Shown one piece after another: positions 7,876 through 16,744 of a DNA stretch of 64,000 bases. The DNA comes from Flavihumibacter sp. UBA7668 (GTDB lineage Bacteria > Bacteroidota > Bacteroidia > Chitinophagales > Chitinophagaceae). Within the stretch, counting starts at the first letter, position 1. Every line of letters begins with the position of its first letter. The notes under the pieces were generated by a model that was not told the DNA's origin, made no database searches, and saw nothing but the letters and a program-made list of their open reading frames with translations. Made by a program: the position numbers and the translations under genes. The stretch is taken from contig NZ_DLHM01000004.1 of assembly GCF_002483205.1 (NCBI RefSeq), positions 838,962 through 902,961 on the forward strand, written 5' to 3'.

Positions 7876-8985
7876 ATGACTGGACAATTCCGTGCAGCTG
7901 CGTGGGGCATTGCTTTTGTATTTATTGGTTGTCGCGCTTCTGAAAAGAAAGTGGCGAATAAGGAACCGGATCAGATTCCGGTAGTTAAACTGGCTCATTC
8001 GGATACAACCCTTTACACCGGGTATGTAGCAGATATTCAGGCGGTTCAAAATGTGGAAATCCGCGCAAAAGTGGATGGATTTCTAGAGCAAATCATGGTT
8101 GATGAGGGCCAGTTTGTAAGAAGGGGCCAGCCACTGTTTCTAATCAATGTATCGGAGTATACCAATGCGGTAGCGAAAACCGAAGCACAACTTTCCAATG
8201 CTCATGCCGAAGCACACGTTGCAGAATTGGAAGTGGCAAGAGTAAAAACACTGACCGATAAAAATGTGGTGGCGGCATCAGAGCTCAAACTGGCTGAGGC
8301 AAGATTGATGGCTGCACAGGCTAAAGTTAAAGAAGCGTTATCAGCACATGATCTGGCCAATCTTCAATTGTCTTATACGGCTATCAAAGCTCCCTTTGAT
8401 GGAATTGTGAATCGGATTCCACTAAAAAGGGGAAGTCTGATAGATGCCGGCACCCTGCTCACGACTATTTCTGATAATCGTTCGGTTTATGCCTATTTCA
8501 ATGTATCAGAAATCGAATACCTGCAATTAACAAGGGGTGCAAAAGAATCATTGACAGAAACAGAAACAGTGAATCTTGTATTGGCAGATGGAACACCCTA
8601 TCAATACAAAGGGAAAATTGAAACTATTGAAGGGGAGTTTGACGAAAGTACCGGCTCTATTGCGTTTCGGGCTGTATTTCCGAATCCTAACCGCCTGCTG
8701 AAACACGGAGCATCCGGTCGGGTTCGACTCAGCAACAGTGCCAATAATATTGTAATGGTTCCGCAGAAAGCGGTGTTTGAAATTCAGGATAAACATTTTG
8801 TGTATGTAATGGATCAGAACAAAATCATCCGGCAAAAACCGTTTATGCCAGCCAGGCGGGTAGCACAATATTATATTGTCGCATCCGGATTGGATGCAGG
8901 TGATACCATTGTTTACGAAGGTATCCAGGACCTGCGCGACGGCATGACCATCAATCCACTTTTCACTTCCGTGCTATCAAATTAA
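7876..8985 (+). CDS. RND efflux periplasmic adaptor (membrane fusion lipoprotein)
   Basis: A 369-residue membrane fusion protein of the AcrA/MexA class. A lipobox (FIGC) near residues 17-20 predicts a lipoprotein anchored in the inner membrane. The barrel-sandwich halves are seen as VEIRAKVDGFLEQIMVDEGQ and LSYTAIKAPFDGIVNR, on either side of a coiled-coil hairpin rich in Ala, Glu and Lys (about residues 95-160), followed by beta-barrel and membrane-proximal domains. It bridges the pump and outer-membrane channel encoded next. The spacing of 9 bases to the pump gene indicates co-transcription. The exported substrate cannot be predicted. Confidence 0.9.
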   Translation: MTGQFRAAAWGIAFVFIGCRASEKKVANKEPDQIPVVKLAHSDTTLYTGYVADIQAVQNVEIRAKVDGFLEQIMVDEGQFVRRGQPLFLINVSEYTNAVAKTEAQLSNAHAEAHVAELEVARVKTLTDKNVVAASELKLAEARLMAAQAKVKEALSAHDLANLQLSYTAIKAPFDGIVNRIPLKRGSLIDAGTLLTTISDNRSVYAYFNVSEIEYLQLTRGAKESLTETETVNLVLADGTPYQYKGKIETIEGEFDESTGSIAFRAVFPNPNRLLKHGASGRVRLSNSANNIVMVPQKAVFEIQDKHFVYVMDQNKIIRQKPFMPARRVAQYYIVASGLDAGDTIVYEGIQDLRDGMTINPLFTSVLSN

Positions 8986-8994
8986 GCTAAATCA

Positions 8995-11900
8995 ATGGTA
9001 GAATTATTTATCCGGCGCCCGGTATTGTCGCTGGTAATTTCCCTGCTCATTACACTTCTGGGTTTATTGGCATTGTTTAGTTTGCCGGTAACTCAGTTTC
9101 CTGATATTGTACCGCCATCTGTAGTGGTTAGTGCCAAATACACAGGTGCCAATGCGGAAGTATGTGCCAAAGCAGTTGCTACTCCGTTGGAACGTGCTAT
9201 CAATGGTGTGCCGGGCATGACTTATATGTCTTCCGTTTCCAGTAATAATGGCAACACCCTAATTCAGGTTTATTTCGAGGTTGGAACGGATCCTGACCTG
9301 GCAGCGGTTAACGTACAAAACCGTGTAACAACTATTCTGGATGAATTGCCGGAAGAAGTTATCAAAGCAGGTGTTACAACTGAAAAGGAAGTAAACAGTA
9401 TGTTACTTTATCTCAACCTGATGAGTACCGATCAGGCGGCTGATGAAGATTTTATTTACAATTTTGCTGATATCAATATCCTGCAGGAGTTAAAGCGGAT
9501 TGATGGTGTTGGTTTTGCCGAAATCATGGGGCAAAAAGAATACTCTATGCGGGTTTGGCTGAAGCCCGATCGGATGCTGGCCTATAATGTGTCTGCAGAT
9601 GAAGTGGTACAGGCATTGCGGAATCAGAATATTGAAGCAGCACCGGGTAAAGTAGGGGAGAGCTCCGGAAAACAAACCCAGCCACTTCAATATGTATTGC
9701 GTTATACCGGGAAGTTTTTCGAACCCAAACAATATGAAGAAGTAGTTATCCGTGCGAAAGAAGATGGTACGCTGCTGCGATTGAAAGAAGTTGCCGATGT
9801 GGAATTTGGTGCCATGACCTATAGTATGGTATCTAAAACAGATGGTCGCCCCGCTGCTTCCATTATGCTGAAACAACGTCCGGGTTCCAATGCCCGTGAT
9901 GTAATCCAGGCTGTAAAGGACCGGATGGCAGAGCTTAAAGAAACCAGTTTTCCTCCGGGAATGGAATACAATATTTCCTATGATGTATCCCGATTCCTGG
10001 ATGCCTCCATTAATGAAGTATTGAAAACCCTGCTTGAAGCTTTTATTCTGGTATTTATTGTGGTATTTATCTTCCTGCAGGATTTCAGATCTACCCTCAT
10101 ACCCGCGCTGGCAGTTCCGGTTGCACTGATTGGTACGCTGGCGTTTATGCAGATGCTCGGGTTCTCCATTAACCTCTTGACACTGTTTGCCCTGGTATTG
10201 GCCATTGGTATTGTAGTGGATAATGCCATTGTGGTGGTGGAAGCCGTGCATGTGAAAATGTCGCAGGATCATTTACCTCCCCTGGAAGCAACAATCAAGG
10301 CAATGAAAGAAATTACCGGTGCCATTCTTGCCATTACGCTCGTAATGTCAGCGGTATTTATTCCGGTTGCATTTTTAAGTGGACCGGTGGGTGTATTTTA
10401 TCGCCAGTTCTCCATTACACTCGCCATTGCCATTGTGATTTCCGGAATCAATGCACTTACGCTTACGCCTGCATTATGTGCTTTGATGATGCGTCATGAT
10501 GAGGTGAAAAGCAGAAATCTATTGGGAAGATTCTTCGCCGGATTTAATAAAAATTACGACAAAACAGAGCGTTGGTATGCCCGGCTGATTCATAAAATTG
10601 CTGGTAAAAGAGTATTGACTTTCTCGCTTTTTTTGCTCTTTTGTGTATTGACTTTTGGAATCATTAAAGTGCTGCCTTCCGGATTTATTCCAACAGAAGA
10701 TCAGGGAATGATTTATGTGAATGTAACCACTCCTCCGGGTGCAACTGTTGAACGTACAGAAAAAGTGCTGGATGAAATTCAGAAAGTGGCTAATGGACTC
10801 GAACCTGTAGAGAATATTGCAACTCTTGCCGGATTCAGTCTGATGAATGATGTGGCGGGTGCTTCCTATGGGATGGGAATGATCAATCTAAAACCCTGGG
10901 AAGAAAGAAAGGAATCTGTACAGGATATGATGGATGAACTGATTGCAAAAACAAAACATATCAAGGATGCACAGATTGAATTCTTTCCACCACCAACCGT
11001 TCCCGGTTTCGGAAATGCAAGTGGATTTGAATTCAGGGTGCTGGATAAAACCGGAACAGGAAATCTGGCTCAAACCGCTGCTATTACCAATGAACTGATT
11101 GAACGTCTCGAACAATCTCCGGTGATCAGTGGTGCATTTACCAGTTTCGATCCAAGTTTCCCGCAGTATATGTTACATATCGATTATGAAATGGCTGCCA
11201 AGAAAGGGGTTACTGTTGATAATGCGATGAGCACCCTGCAAACCTTGTTGGGTAGTTTTTATGCAACCAACTTTATCCGCTTTGGACAGATGTATAAAGT
11301 GATGGTGCAGGCATATCCGCAATACCGCAAAAATCCGGAAGATATCCTCCATCTCTATGTGAAAAATGATAAAGGGGAAATGGTGGCCTATTCCACTTTT
11401 GTTCAATTGGAAAGAGTATATGGGCCAGAACAGTTGACCCGTTACAACATGTATACTTCAGCCATGGTAACAGGAGATTCCAAACCAGGGTTCAGTAGTG
11501 GTGATGCTATTAAGGAAATTGAAGCAGCTGCTGCAGACCTGCCACGTGGATTCAGCTATGAATGGAGTGGTATGACCAGAGAGCAAATTCTTTCCGGTAA
11601 TCAGGCGGTGTATATTTTCCTTATCTGTCTGGTCTTTGTTTACCTGCTGCTGGCGGCACAATACGAAAGTTTCCTGTTGCCGCTACCGGTATTATTATCC
11701 TTGCCGGCAGGTATTTTCGGCGCATTTTTCGGACTCTGGGTATTGGGATTGGAAAATAATATCTATGCACAGGTTGCATTGGTTATGCTGATTGGATTAT
11801 TGGGTAAAAATGCCATCCTGATTGTAGAGTTTGCGATTCAACGCAGGTCTGAAGGTCGGTCTGTATTGAATGCCGCAGTTGAAGGTGCCGCTTCGAGATT

Positions 11901-12141
11901 ACGTCCCATTCTGATGACATCCTTCGCTTTTATTGCGGGCCTGTTACCACTTTGCCTTGCTTCCGGTGCAGGAGCCATGGGGAACCGTTCCATTGGTACG
12001 GCTGCAGCAGGTGGTATGCTGATTGGTACCCTGTTTGGAGTATTGGTAATACCCGGACTATATGTGCTTTTTGCTTCCCTGCTGAAAGCACCGGTAAAGA
12101 AAACAACTATTGAAAACGAAACAATTGACGGTGATGCATAA
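8995..12141 (+). CDS. RND efflux transporter permease (AcrB/HAE1 type)
   Basis: A 1048-residue inner-membrane pump of the hydrophobe/amphiphile efflux family, with typical length (AcrB 1049). The N-terminus MVELFIRRPVLSLVISLLI begins TM1. The proton-relay region LALVLAIGIVVDNAIVVVEA in TM4 contains the GIVVDNAIV motif with its Asp, and the second half has LIGLLGKNAILIVEFA. Two large periplasmic loops follow TM1 and TM7. It works as a trimer with the upstream adaptor and downstream channel to expel drugs, detergents or fatty metabolites using the proton gradient. Its stop codon overlaps the start of the channel gene. Confidence 0.93.
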   Translation: MVELFIRRPVLSLVISLLITLLGLLALFSLPVTQFPDIVPPSVVVSAKYTGANAEVCAKAVATPLERAINGVPGMTYMSSVSSNNGNTLIQVYFEVGTDPDLAAVNVQNRVTTILDELPEEVIKAGVTTEKEVNSMLLYLNLMSTDQAADEDFIYNFADINILQELKRIDGVGFAEIMGQKEYSMRVWLKPDRMLAYNVSADEVVQALRNQNIEAAPGKVGESSGKQTQPLQYVLRYTGKFFEPKQYEEVVIRAKEDGTLLRLKEVADVEFGAMTYSMVSKTDGRPAASIMLKQRPGSNARDVIQAVKDRMAELKETSFPPGMEYNISYDVSRFLDASINEVLKTLLEAFILVFIVVFIFLQDFRSTLIPALAVPVALIGTLAFMQMLGFSINLLTLFALVLAIGIVVDNAIVVVEAVHVKMSQDHLPPLEATIKAMKEITGAILAITLVMSAVFIPVAFLSGPVGVFYRQFSITLAIAIVISGINALTLTPALCALMMRHDEVKSRNLLGRFFAGFNKNYDKTERWYARLIHKIAGKRVLTFSLFLLFCVLTFGIIKVLPSGFIPTEDQGMIYVNVTTPPGATVERTEKVLDEIQKVANGLEPVENIATLAGFSLMNDVAGASYGMGMINLKPWEERKESVQDMMDELIAKTKHIKDAQIEFFPPPTVPGFGNASGFEFRVLDKTGTGNLAQTAAITNELIERLEQSPVISGAFTSFDPSFPQYMLHIDYEMAAKKGVTVDNAMSTLQTLLGSFYATNFIRFGQMYKVMVQAYPQYRKNPEDILHLYVKNDKGEMVAYSTFVQLERVYGPEQLTRYNMYTSAMVTGDSKPGFSSGDAIKEIEAAAADLPRGFSYEWSGMTREQILSGNQAVYIFLICLVFVYLLLAAQYESFLLPLPVLLSLPAGIFGAFFGLWVLGLENNIYAQVALVMLIGLLGKNAILIVEFAIQRRSEGRSVLNAAVEGAASRLRPILMTSFAFIAGLLPLCLASGAGAMGNRSIGTAAAGGMLIGTLFGVLVIPGLYVLFASLLKAPVKKTTIENETIDGDA

Positions 12142-13597
12142 ATGTAGTTTTAACTTACCGGGATTAATGATAATTGCTGCGGTAGTAATGGCTGCCTGTA
12201 GGGTTGCCGCACCGCCATCACTTCCTGAAGAGAAACAAATGCCGGCTGAATTTCTGCCAAAATCGGATACCTCCGCATCTGTTATGGACAGTACTTCTGC
12301 CGGAAGTTTTCATTGGGATATATTTTATTCTGATTCACTTTTGCAGAACCTGATTGATACGGTTCTAAAAAATAATCCGGATCAGTTGATTGCTTTGCAG
12401 CGCGTAGAAATCATGAACCAGCAGGTTTTTCAGCGAAGGGCCGCATTTTTGCCATCCATTCAGGGTGTAGTAACTGGCGGACTGGATCGTTTTGGAGAAT
12501 ATACCATGAACGGGGTAGGTAATTATGATATGAATTTATCTCCCAACCTGAAAGAGGATCAGAAAGTGCCAAATCCGGTTCCTGACCTGTTTGTTGGTAT
12601 CCGAAGCCAGTGGGAAATTGATCTCTGGGGAAAATTGAAATCACAAAAGAAAGCAGCTGTAGCCCGATTGATGGCTGCCGAAAATGGCCGGAAATTTATC
12701 ACTACACAATTGGTGGCTCAGGTAGCTTCCCTCTATTATGAATTAGGGGCAGTTGATATTGAACTGGATATCGTTAAAAATAATATTGCACTCCAGCAGC
12801 GAGCACTTGAGGTAGTTAAAATTCAGAAGGAGGGGGGGCGTGCAACAGAATTGGCAGTACAACAGTTTGAAGCGCAGCTGTACCGAACCCAATCACTCGA
12901 ATGGGTTATGAAGCAGCAAATTCTGTCGATTGAAAATGAATTGAATTTTCTTTCCAATCAGTTTGATGCTCCTATTAAAAGAACAAAATTTGCTTTTCAG
13001 AACATTCATCCCGCTCCTTTACCGGTTGGATTTCCATCCGATGTGCTTTTTCATCGTCCGGATGTATTGGAAGCCACTTATGAACTGGAGGCAAGCAAAG
13101 CGGATATAGATGCCATCCGCGCTGCATTTATGCCTGCTTTAACGTTACAACCAATGATTGGATTACATTCCTATAATGCAGCCAAATGGTTCAGTGCAGA
13201 ATCGCTGGCATTGGGGGTAGTAGGTGGATTAACCGGACCATTATTAAATCGTCGGCAGTTAAAAGCTGACTTCCGGATAGCTACCGCAGAACAATTGTCC
13301 GCTTTTGCCAGATACCAAAAATCATTGGTCAGGGCATATAATGAAGTAAGTACCCAAATGAATAACTGGTCAAATCTGACTCAGCAGTTTTACCTGAAAG
13401 AGAAAGAATTTAATGTGTTATCAACGGCCGTTCAAACAGCCAGAGATTTATATGTGGGAGGATATGCCAATTATCTGGAAGTGATCACAGCACAGAAAGG
13501 AGTATTGGATGCAGAATTGGAATTGGTGGAAACCCGCCTGAAAATGATGCAGGCTAAAGTAAATTTATACAGAGCATTAGGAGGAGGATGGCAATAA
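12134..13597 (+). CDS. outer-membrane efflux channel (TolC/NodT family lipoprotein)
   Basis: A 487-residue outer membrane factor. The start ATG at 12134 overlaps the pump's stop (ATGCATAA), implying translational coupling; an in-frame TTG at 12110 is less likely. The N-terminus has a hydrophobic segment ending in MAAC, a slightly atypical lipobox. Two OEP repeats are recognisable, the first around LKNNPDQLIALQRVEIMNQQ and the second around FHRPDVLEATYELEASKADI, the family's RPDV motif. It forms the trimeric outer-membrane duct of the system. A hairpin covers the stop codon. Confidence 0.9.
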   Translation: MHKCSFNLPGLMIIAAVVMAACRVAAPPSLPEEKQMPAEFLPKSDTSASVMDSTSAGSFHWDIFYSDSLLQNLIDTVLKNNPDQLIALQRVEIMNQQVFQRRAAFLPSIQGVVTGGLDRFGEYTMNGVGNYDMNLSPNLKEDQKVPNPVPDLFVGIRSQWEIDLWGKLKSQKKAAVARLMAAENGRKFITTQLVAQVASLYYELGAVDIELDIVKNNIALQQRALEVVKIQKEGGRATELAVQQFEAQLYRTQSLEWVMKQQILSIENELNFLSNQFDAPIKRTKFAFQNIHPAPLPVGFPSDVLFHRPDVLEATYELEASKADIDAIRAAFMPALTLQPMIGLHSYNAAKWFSAESLALGVVGGLTGPLLNRRQLKADFRIATAEQLSAFARYQKSLVRAYNEVSTQMNNWSNLTQQFYLKEKEFNVLSTAVQTARDLYVGGYANYLEVITAQKGVLDAELELVETRLKMMQAKVNLYRALGGGWQ

Positions 13598-13606
13598 CCA
13601 TCCTCC
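13583..13606 (+). terminator. hairpin over the stop codon of the efflux operon
   Basis: GGAGGATGG (13583-13591) and CCATCCTCC (13598-13606) form a 9-bp perfect stem with loop CAATAA, whose TAA is the stop codon of the channel gene. No long T tract follows (TGCTAAATTTTA), so termination may be partial. It lies between convergent genes. Confidence 0.5.
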
Positions 13607-13616
13607 CTGCTAAATT

Positions 13617-14591
13617 TTATGCCAGTGAAGCTCCTGCTTTTTCAAGCAGGGCTTTTGTTTTACGGATACCTTCATCCTCACTTAGCACTTCCCCTTCGTA
13701 TTCAATTCCGATATATCCTTTGAAACCAGCTGCTTTTACGATCTGCAGCATTTTGGTATAGTCGGTTTCTTTTTCATTTCCCTGTTCGTCAAAATCGTGT
13801 GATTTGGCACTTACACCTTTTGCAAAGGGCATCAGTTCAGTTGTACCCTGATAGCGATCATAGGCATCCAGGCAATTGCGCCAGTTTCCTTCTTCGCGCT
13901 TGATACAGAAATTTCCAAAATCAGGCAGGGTTCCTACATTTGATTTGTTTACTGCTTTCATTACGCCAGCCAGCCAGGCACCATTGGAAGAATAACCGCC
14001 ATGATTTTCAACAATTACATTGATACCTACTTTCTCTGCATATTCTCCTAGACGTGTTAACCCATCTGCTGCAGTTTTCGCAATTTCTTCTGCAGTTCCC
14101 TGGCCCGCTGCATTTACCCGGATGGTAGCACAACCCAGATGTTTGGCAGCATCTACCCACTTGTAATGATTTTCTACTGCTTTGATTCTTTCTGCTTCCA
14201 CTTTATGGCCGATATCGCCTTCGCCATCAATCATAATGAGGTGATTTTTCACCTCATTATCACTGCAACGCTTCAGCATTTCGTTGAGGTAATTGGTATC
14301 CTTGGCTTTGTCCTTGAAGAACTGGTTAACATACTCAACTACTCCAATTCCAAAATCTTTTCTTGCTTTGGCGGCAAAATCAAGGTTATCCATTTTTTTC
14401 TCAAACAGCGTTTTATGAAGCGACCATTGAGCAAGGGAGATTTCAAAGAATAATTGTTTGTTTGCTTCTGCTGTGGCGGTTGATTTATCGTCCGTTTTTT
14501 TGTCGGACGAATTATCCATACAGGCCACTCCGGTTGCGCCGATAGCCAGGCCACCCATTAACTTGAGAAACTGTCTGCGTTGCGATTGCAT
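13617..14591 (-). CDS. exported sugar phosphate isomerase/epimerase-like TIM barrel
   Basis: A 324-residue protein of the AP-endonuclease-2/xylose-isomerase-like TIM-barrel superfamily. The N-terminus has a basic RR-containing region, RRQFLKLMGG, then a hydrophobic stretch ending VACM, which fits Tat-type export, possibly with lipidation. Metal-ligand positions are visible as INVIVENHGG (Glu), TLPDFGNF (Asp), AKSHDF (His) and YIGIEYEGE (Glu). Cytoplasmic relatives isomerise or epimerise keto-sugars; exported Bacteroidota members sit in carbohydrate gene clusters. The downstream gene on this strand in the window is not a partner; the PNGase F-like gene lies 75 bases upstream on the same strand and could share the transcript. 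Confidence 0.75.
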   Translation of the reverse strand: MQSQRRQFLKLMGGLAIGATGVACMDNSSDKKTDDKSTATAEANKQLFFEISLAQWSLHKTLFEKKMDNLDFAAKARKDFGIGVVEYVNQFFKDKAKDTNYLNEMLKRCSDNEVKNHLIMIDGEGDIGHKVEAERIKAVENHYKWVDAAKHLGCATIRVNAAGQGTAEEIAKTAADGLTRLGEYAEKVGINVIVENHGGYSSNGAWLAGVMKAVNKSNVGTLPDFGNFCIKREEGNWRNCLDAYDRYQGTTELMPFAKGVSAKSHDFDEQGNEKETDYTKMLQIVKAAGFKGYIGIEYEGEVLSEDEGIRKTKALLEKAGASLA

Positions 14592-14666
14592 GTTCGTTGA
14601 GTTGTTGGTGAATTAATTAGGGCAGAATTTACGACTAATTTCCATTGGTCGTAAGGTCTTTTCTGC

Positions 14667-16604
14667 TTATTGTCGGAAAACAATGCGTAATCGTTTATTA
14701 AATACCATTTTTCCTTTTACCCATACCTGAACATAATAACGCTGGGCTGGCAGATAACTCATATCATATTGGAAAATACCTTCTTTCAGGTTTTCATATA
14801 TATGTTCTTCCACCAATTGGTTTCCGGGATCACTGATGAGGCGAACGGTAACTTTTTCAGCCGTATTGCTGAAATAATCCAGCGTGGTTGGTCCCGCACT
14901 CATAGTGGGATACAAACCTACAGAAGGCTGATCCTGATTTGGTTGATGCTGTGTTGAGTCTTCAACTACTTCAAATGCATAAAACAGACTTGTGCCGAAA
15001 TCAGATTCGAAATGATGCAGCATCCTGCGCTGGTCATCTAACAGTCTGGTATAACCGCGACCGCCTCTTCTGTTAAACCAGAATTCCAATCCGTCTCCTG
15101 CGGTATCCCGAACCTGTAGTGAATACATCCCGGCAGGGAGTTGCAATTTTTCCTGATAAAGGCTGTCTGCTTTAAGGGTACCCGTTTTACGTTCCAGCAC
15201 TGCTTCGTTTTTGGCATTGCGGATGGTATAGGAATTATGTTCCGGTTGCCTGTTGGTTTTAAATTGGAATACCAAATTAGGACCGTGTTTGGGTACAGGA
15301 CGGAATTGGCTGTTCAGGGTATTATCCGGCTGATATCCATCCTTTTTCCCATTCGGATTTTTAAGTGCAACCTGGAACTCATTTTCACCATTAGAAGATT
15401 CAATAATTCCCGGAAGACTTACAATGGCAGTTTGTCCGGGTTTAAGTTCTCCTTTCCATTGGAAGGTGCTTTGGGTTTTTCCTTTGGTCCCATAAAATAT
15501 TGTGAGGCTGCGAAGTACTTGTCCGCCAAGGTTTCGAAAGGAAATAACCGGATTGGTTCCCGCCGGATTAATTCTTGAGTGGATGTCTTTCTTGGATGGT
15601 ACAAGAATATCTTCCATTGCAACATCATGGGAACTTCTGTAAGCACCATATTCAACCAGATAGGCTGAAATAACTTCAGTTGCACTTGGCTTTGTCGATT
15701 GATAGGGCTCCATATTGATATCCAGTTCCAGTTTTCGGTTAGGCAGTACAGTGAGATCGTATTTATCGGTATGTTTTAATTCTCCCGGGCACCAGTAAGC
15801 TCGGTCGATGACCCAGGTACCAGCCTGCGGATACAGTGGGTTATCACCACATTTTTGCCAGATATCGCGCTTGTCGATGAGGGTATTATTAAAATAGATA
15901 GCGCGATACCGGCTGCAAAATTCACCACAACCTGCAGGGTCCATACCATGACCCGTTTGGTAAACCAGAAAGCGACCGTTTCTGGTTTTAGGGGAGGAGG
16001 TAATCGACACCGGCTTCAGGGAAGCTTCTATTGGCTTACTGGAATCACCATAAGCATAATGACCATCATAAATCCGGTGAATGGCAATGGGAGGAAGTGC
16101 CGGCGGGCCGGGCGTTATTTCAAATTGAACAGTGATTTTCCAGCCACGGTCATTGTTGGGTTCATAACCGGCGTGGCGGTATTCAACCTCTACACTGTCT
16201 CTGAGCAGGAGGCTGAAATCGGTGAGATCAGTTTCCCATTCAAAATTCCATTGTTTGGCAAAAGCCCCACCGTAAGGGGTGAGCATGCGTCCGATTTCAT
16301 AGCTCAGGTCTTTTTCATTTTGTCCGCCCTTGCGACGTATCAGAATCTGGTCCATATAATCCCAATCGGCACAACGGAGGGTATCCGGGCAGCCAAATTT
16401 CACCACCAGTTTGATTTTTCTGATGGGGGTGGAAGTGGTGGGGAATTTACCCCAACCCAGGTAAGATTTGATACCCTGGGATGGGTCTGTAACTACGGTA
16501 ATTCGATCGTGGGTGGTAATGGTTTGTGCCGCTGCATCGGAAGTCAGCAGGCATAAAATGACACCCGTAAGAAGGGCTTTGCTACATTTAATCAGTTGAA
16601 TCAT
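14667..16604 (-). CDS. PNGase F-like peptide-N-glycosidase, secreted, with probable T9SS tail
   Basis: A 645-residue secreted protein with a signal peptide (residues 1-26, ending AAAQ). Residues 27-330 match the two beta-sandwich domains of PNGase F, which cleaves the Asn-GlcNAc amide bond of N-glycoproteins. D82 in ADWDYM corresponds to catalytic Asp60 (EWDRY in PNGase F), E228 in GCGEFC to Glu206, and E141 in VEVEYRH may correspond to Glu118; AGTWVIDRAYWCPG aligns with NWAPDRAGWCPG. The Arg after the catalytic Asp is Tyr here. Residues 340-560 are extra beta domains, and the last 80 residues resemble a type IX secretion sorting domain, with YPTM in place of YPNP. ATG 16604 is preferred to 16619, which adds five residues before the signal. 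Confidence 0.85.
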   Translation of the reverse strand: MIQLIKCSKALLTGVILCLLTSDAAAQTITTHDRITVVTDPSQGIKSYLGWGKFPTTSTPIRKIKLVVKFGCPDTLRCADWDYMDQILIRRKGGQNEKDLSYEIGRMLTPYGGAFAKQWNFEWETDLTDFSLLLRDSVEVEYRHAGYEPNNDRGWKITVQFEITPGPPALPPIAIHRIYDGHYAYGDSSKPIEASLKPVSITSSPKTRNGRFLVYQTGHGMDPAGCGEFCSRYRAIYFNNTLIDKRDIWQKCGDNPLYPQAGTWVIDRAYWCPGELKHTDKYDLTVLPNRKLELDINMEPYQSTKPSATEVISAYLVEYGAYRSSHDVAMEDILVPSKKDIHSRINPAGTNPVISFRNLGGQVLRSLTIFYGTKGKTQSTFQWKGELKPGQTAIVSLPGIIESSNGENEFQVALKNPNGKKDGYQPDNTLNSQFRPVPKHGPNLVFQFKTNRQPEHNSYTIRNAKNEAVLERKTGTLKADSLYQEKLQLPAGMYSLQVRDTAGDGLEFWFNRRGGRGYTRLLDDQRRMLHHFESDFGTSLFYAFEVVEDSTQHQPNQDQPSVGLYPTMSAGPTTLDYFSNTAEKVTVRLISDPGNQLVEEHIYENLKEGIFQYDMSYLPAQRYYVQVWVKGKMVFNKRLRIVFRQ

Positions 16605-16660
16605 CCGGCAATTTCCCAAACCCTGCCGACTTTTCCCTCCTGAATTTTGCTTAATTATTG

Positions 16661-16673
16661 CACCCGTCGGGTG
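16661..16673. repeat. CACCCGTCGGGTG palindrome, copy 1
   Basis: A 13-base inverted repeat in the gap between the PNGase F-like gene and the ABC exporter. Near-identical copies occur at 22993-23005 and as a pair at 31144-31169, all between genes. Confidence 0.7.
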
Positions 16674-16729
16674 ATTACGTCAGTCAGCCTCCCTTTTCTC
16701 CTTTGTCGCCTTTGTCTCCTTTTTCCCCC

Positions 16730-16737
16730 TAATTTTG
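16730..16737 (+). promoter_or_regulatory. promoter -7 element TAATTTTG
   Basis: An exact TAnnTTTG match ending 7 bases before the ATG of the ABC exporter, so the transcript would be nearly leaderless. Upstream is a pyrimidine-rich stretch of CTCCTTTG-like units (16687-16729). Confidence 0.5.
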
Positions 16738-16744
16738 CCCCTTC

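Noticed and set aside
9490..10272. Long minus-strand open frame (260 codons) inside the RND pump gene
   Set aside because: It is antisense to a conserved gene, is rich in His, Gln and Asn as shadow frames are, and has no domain.
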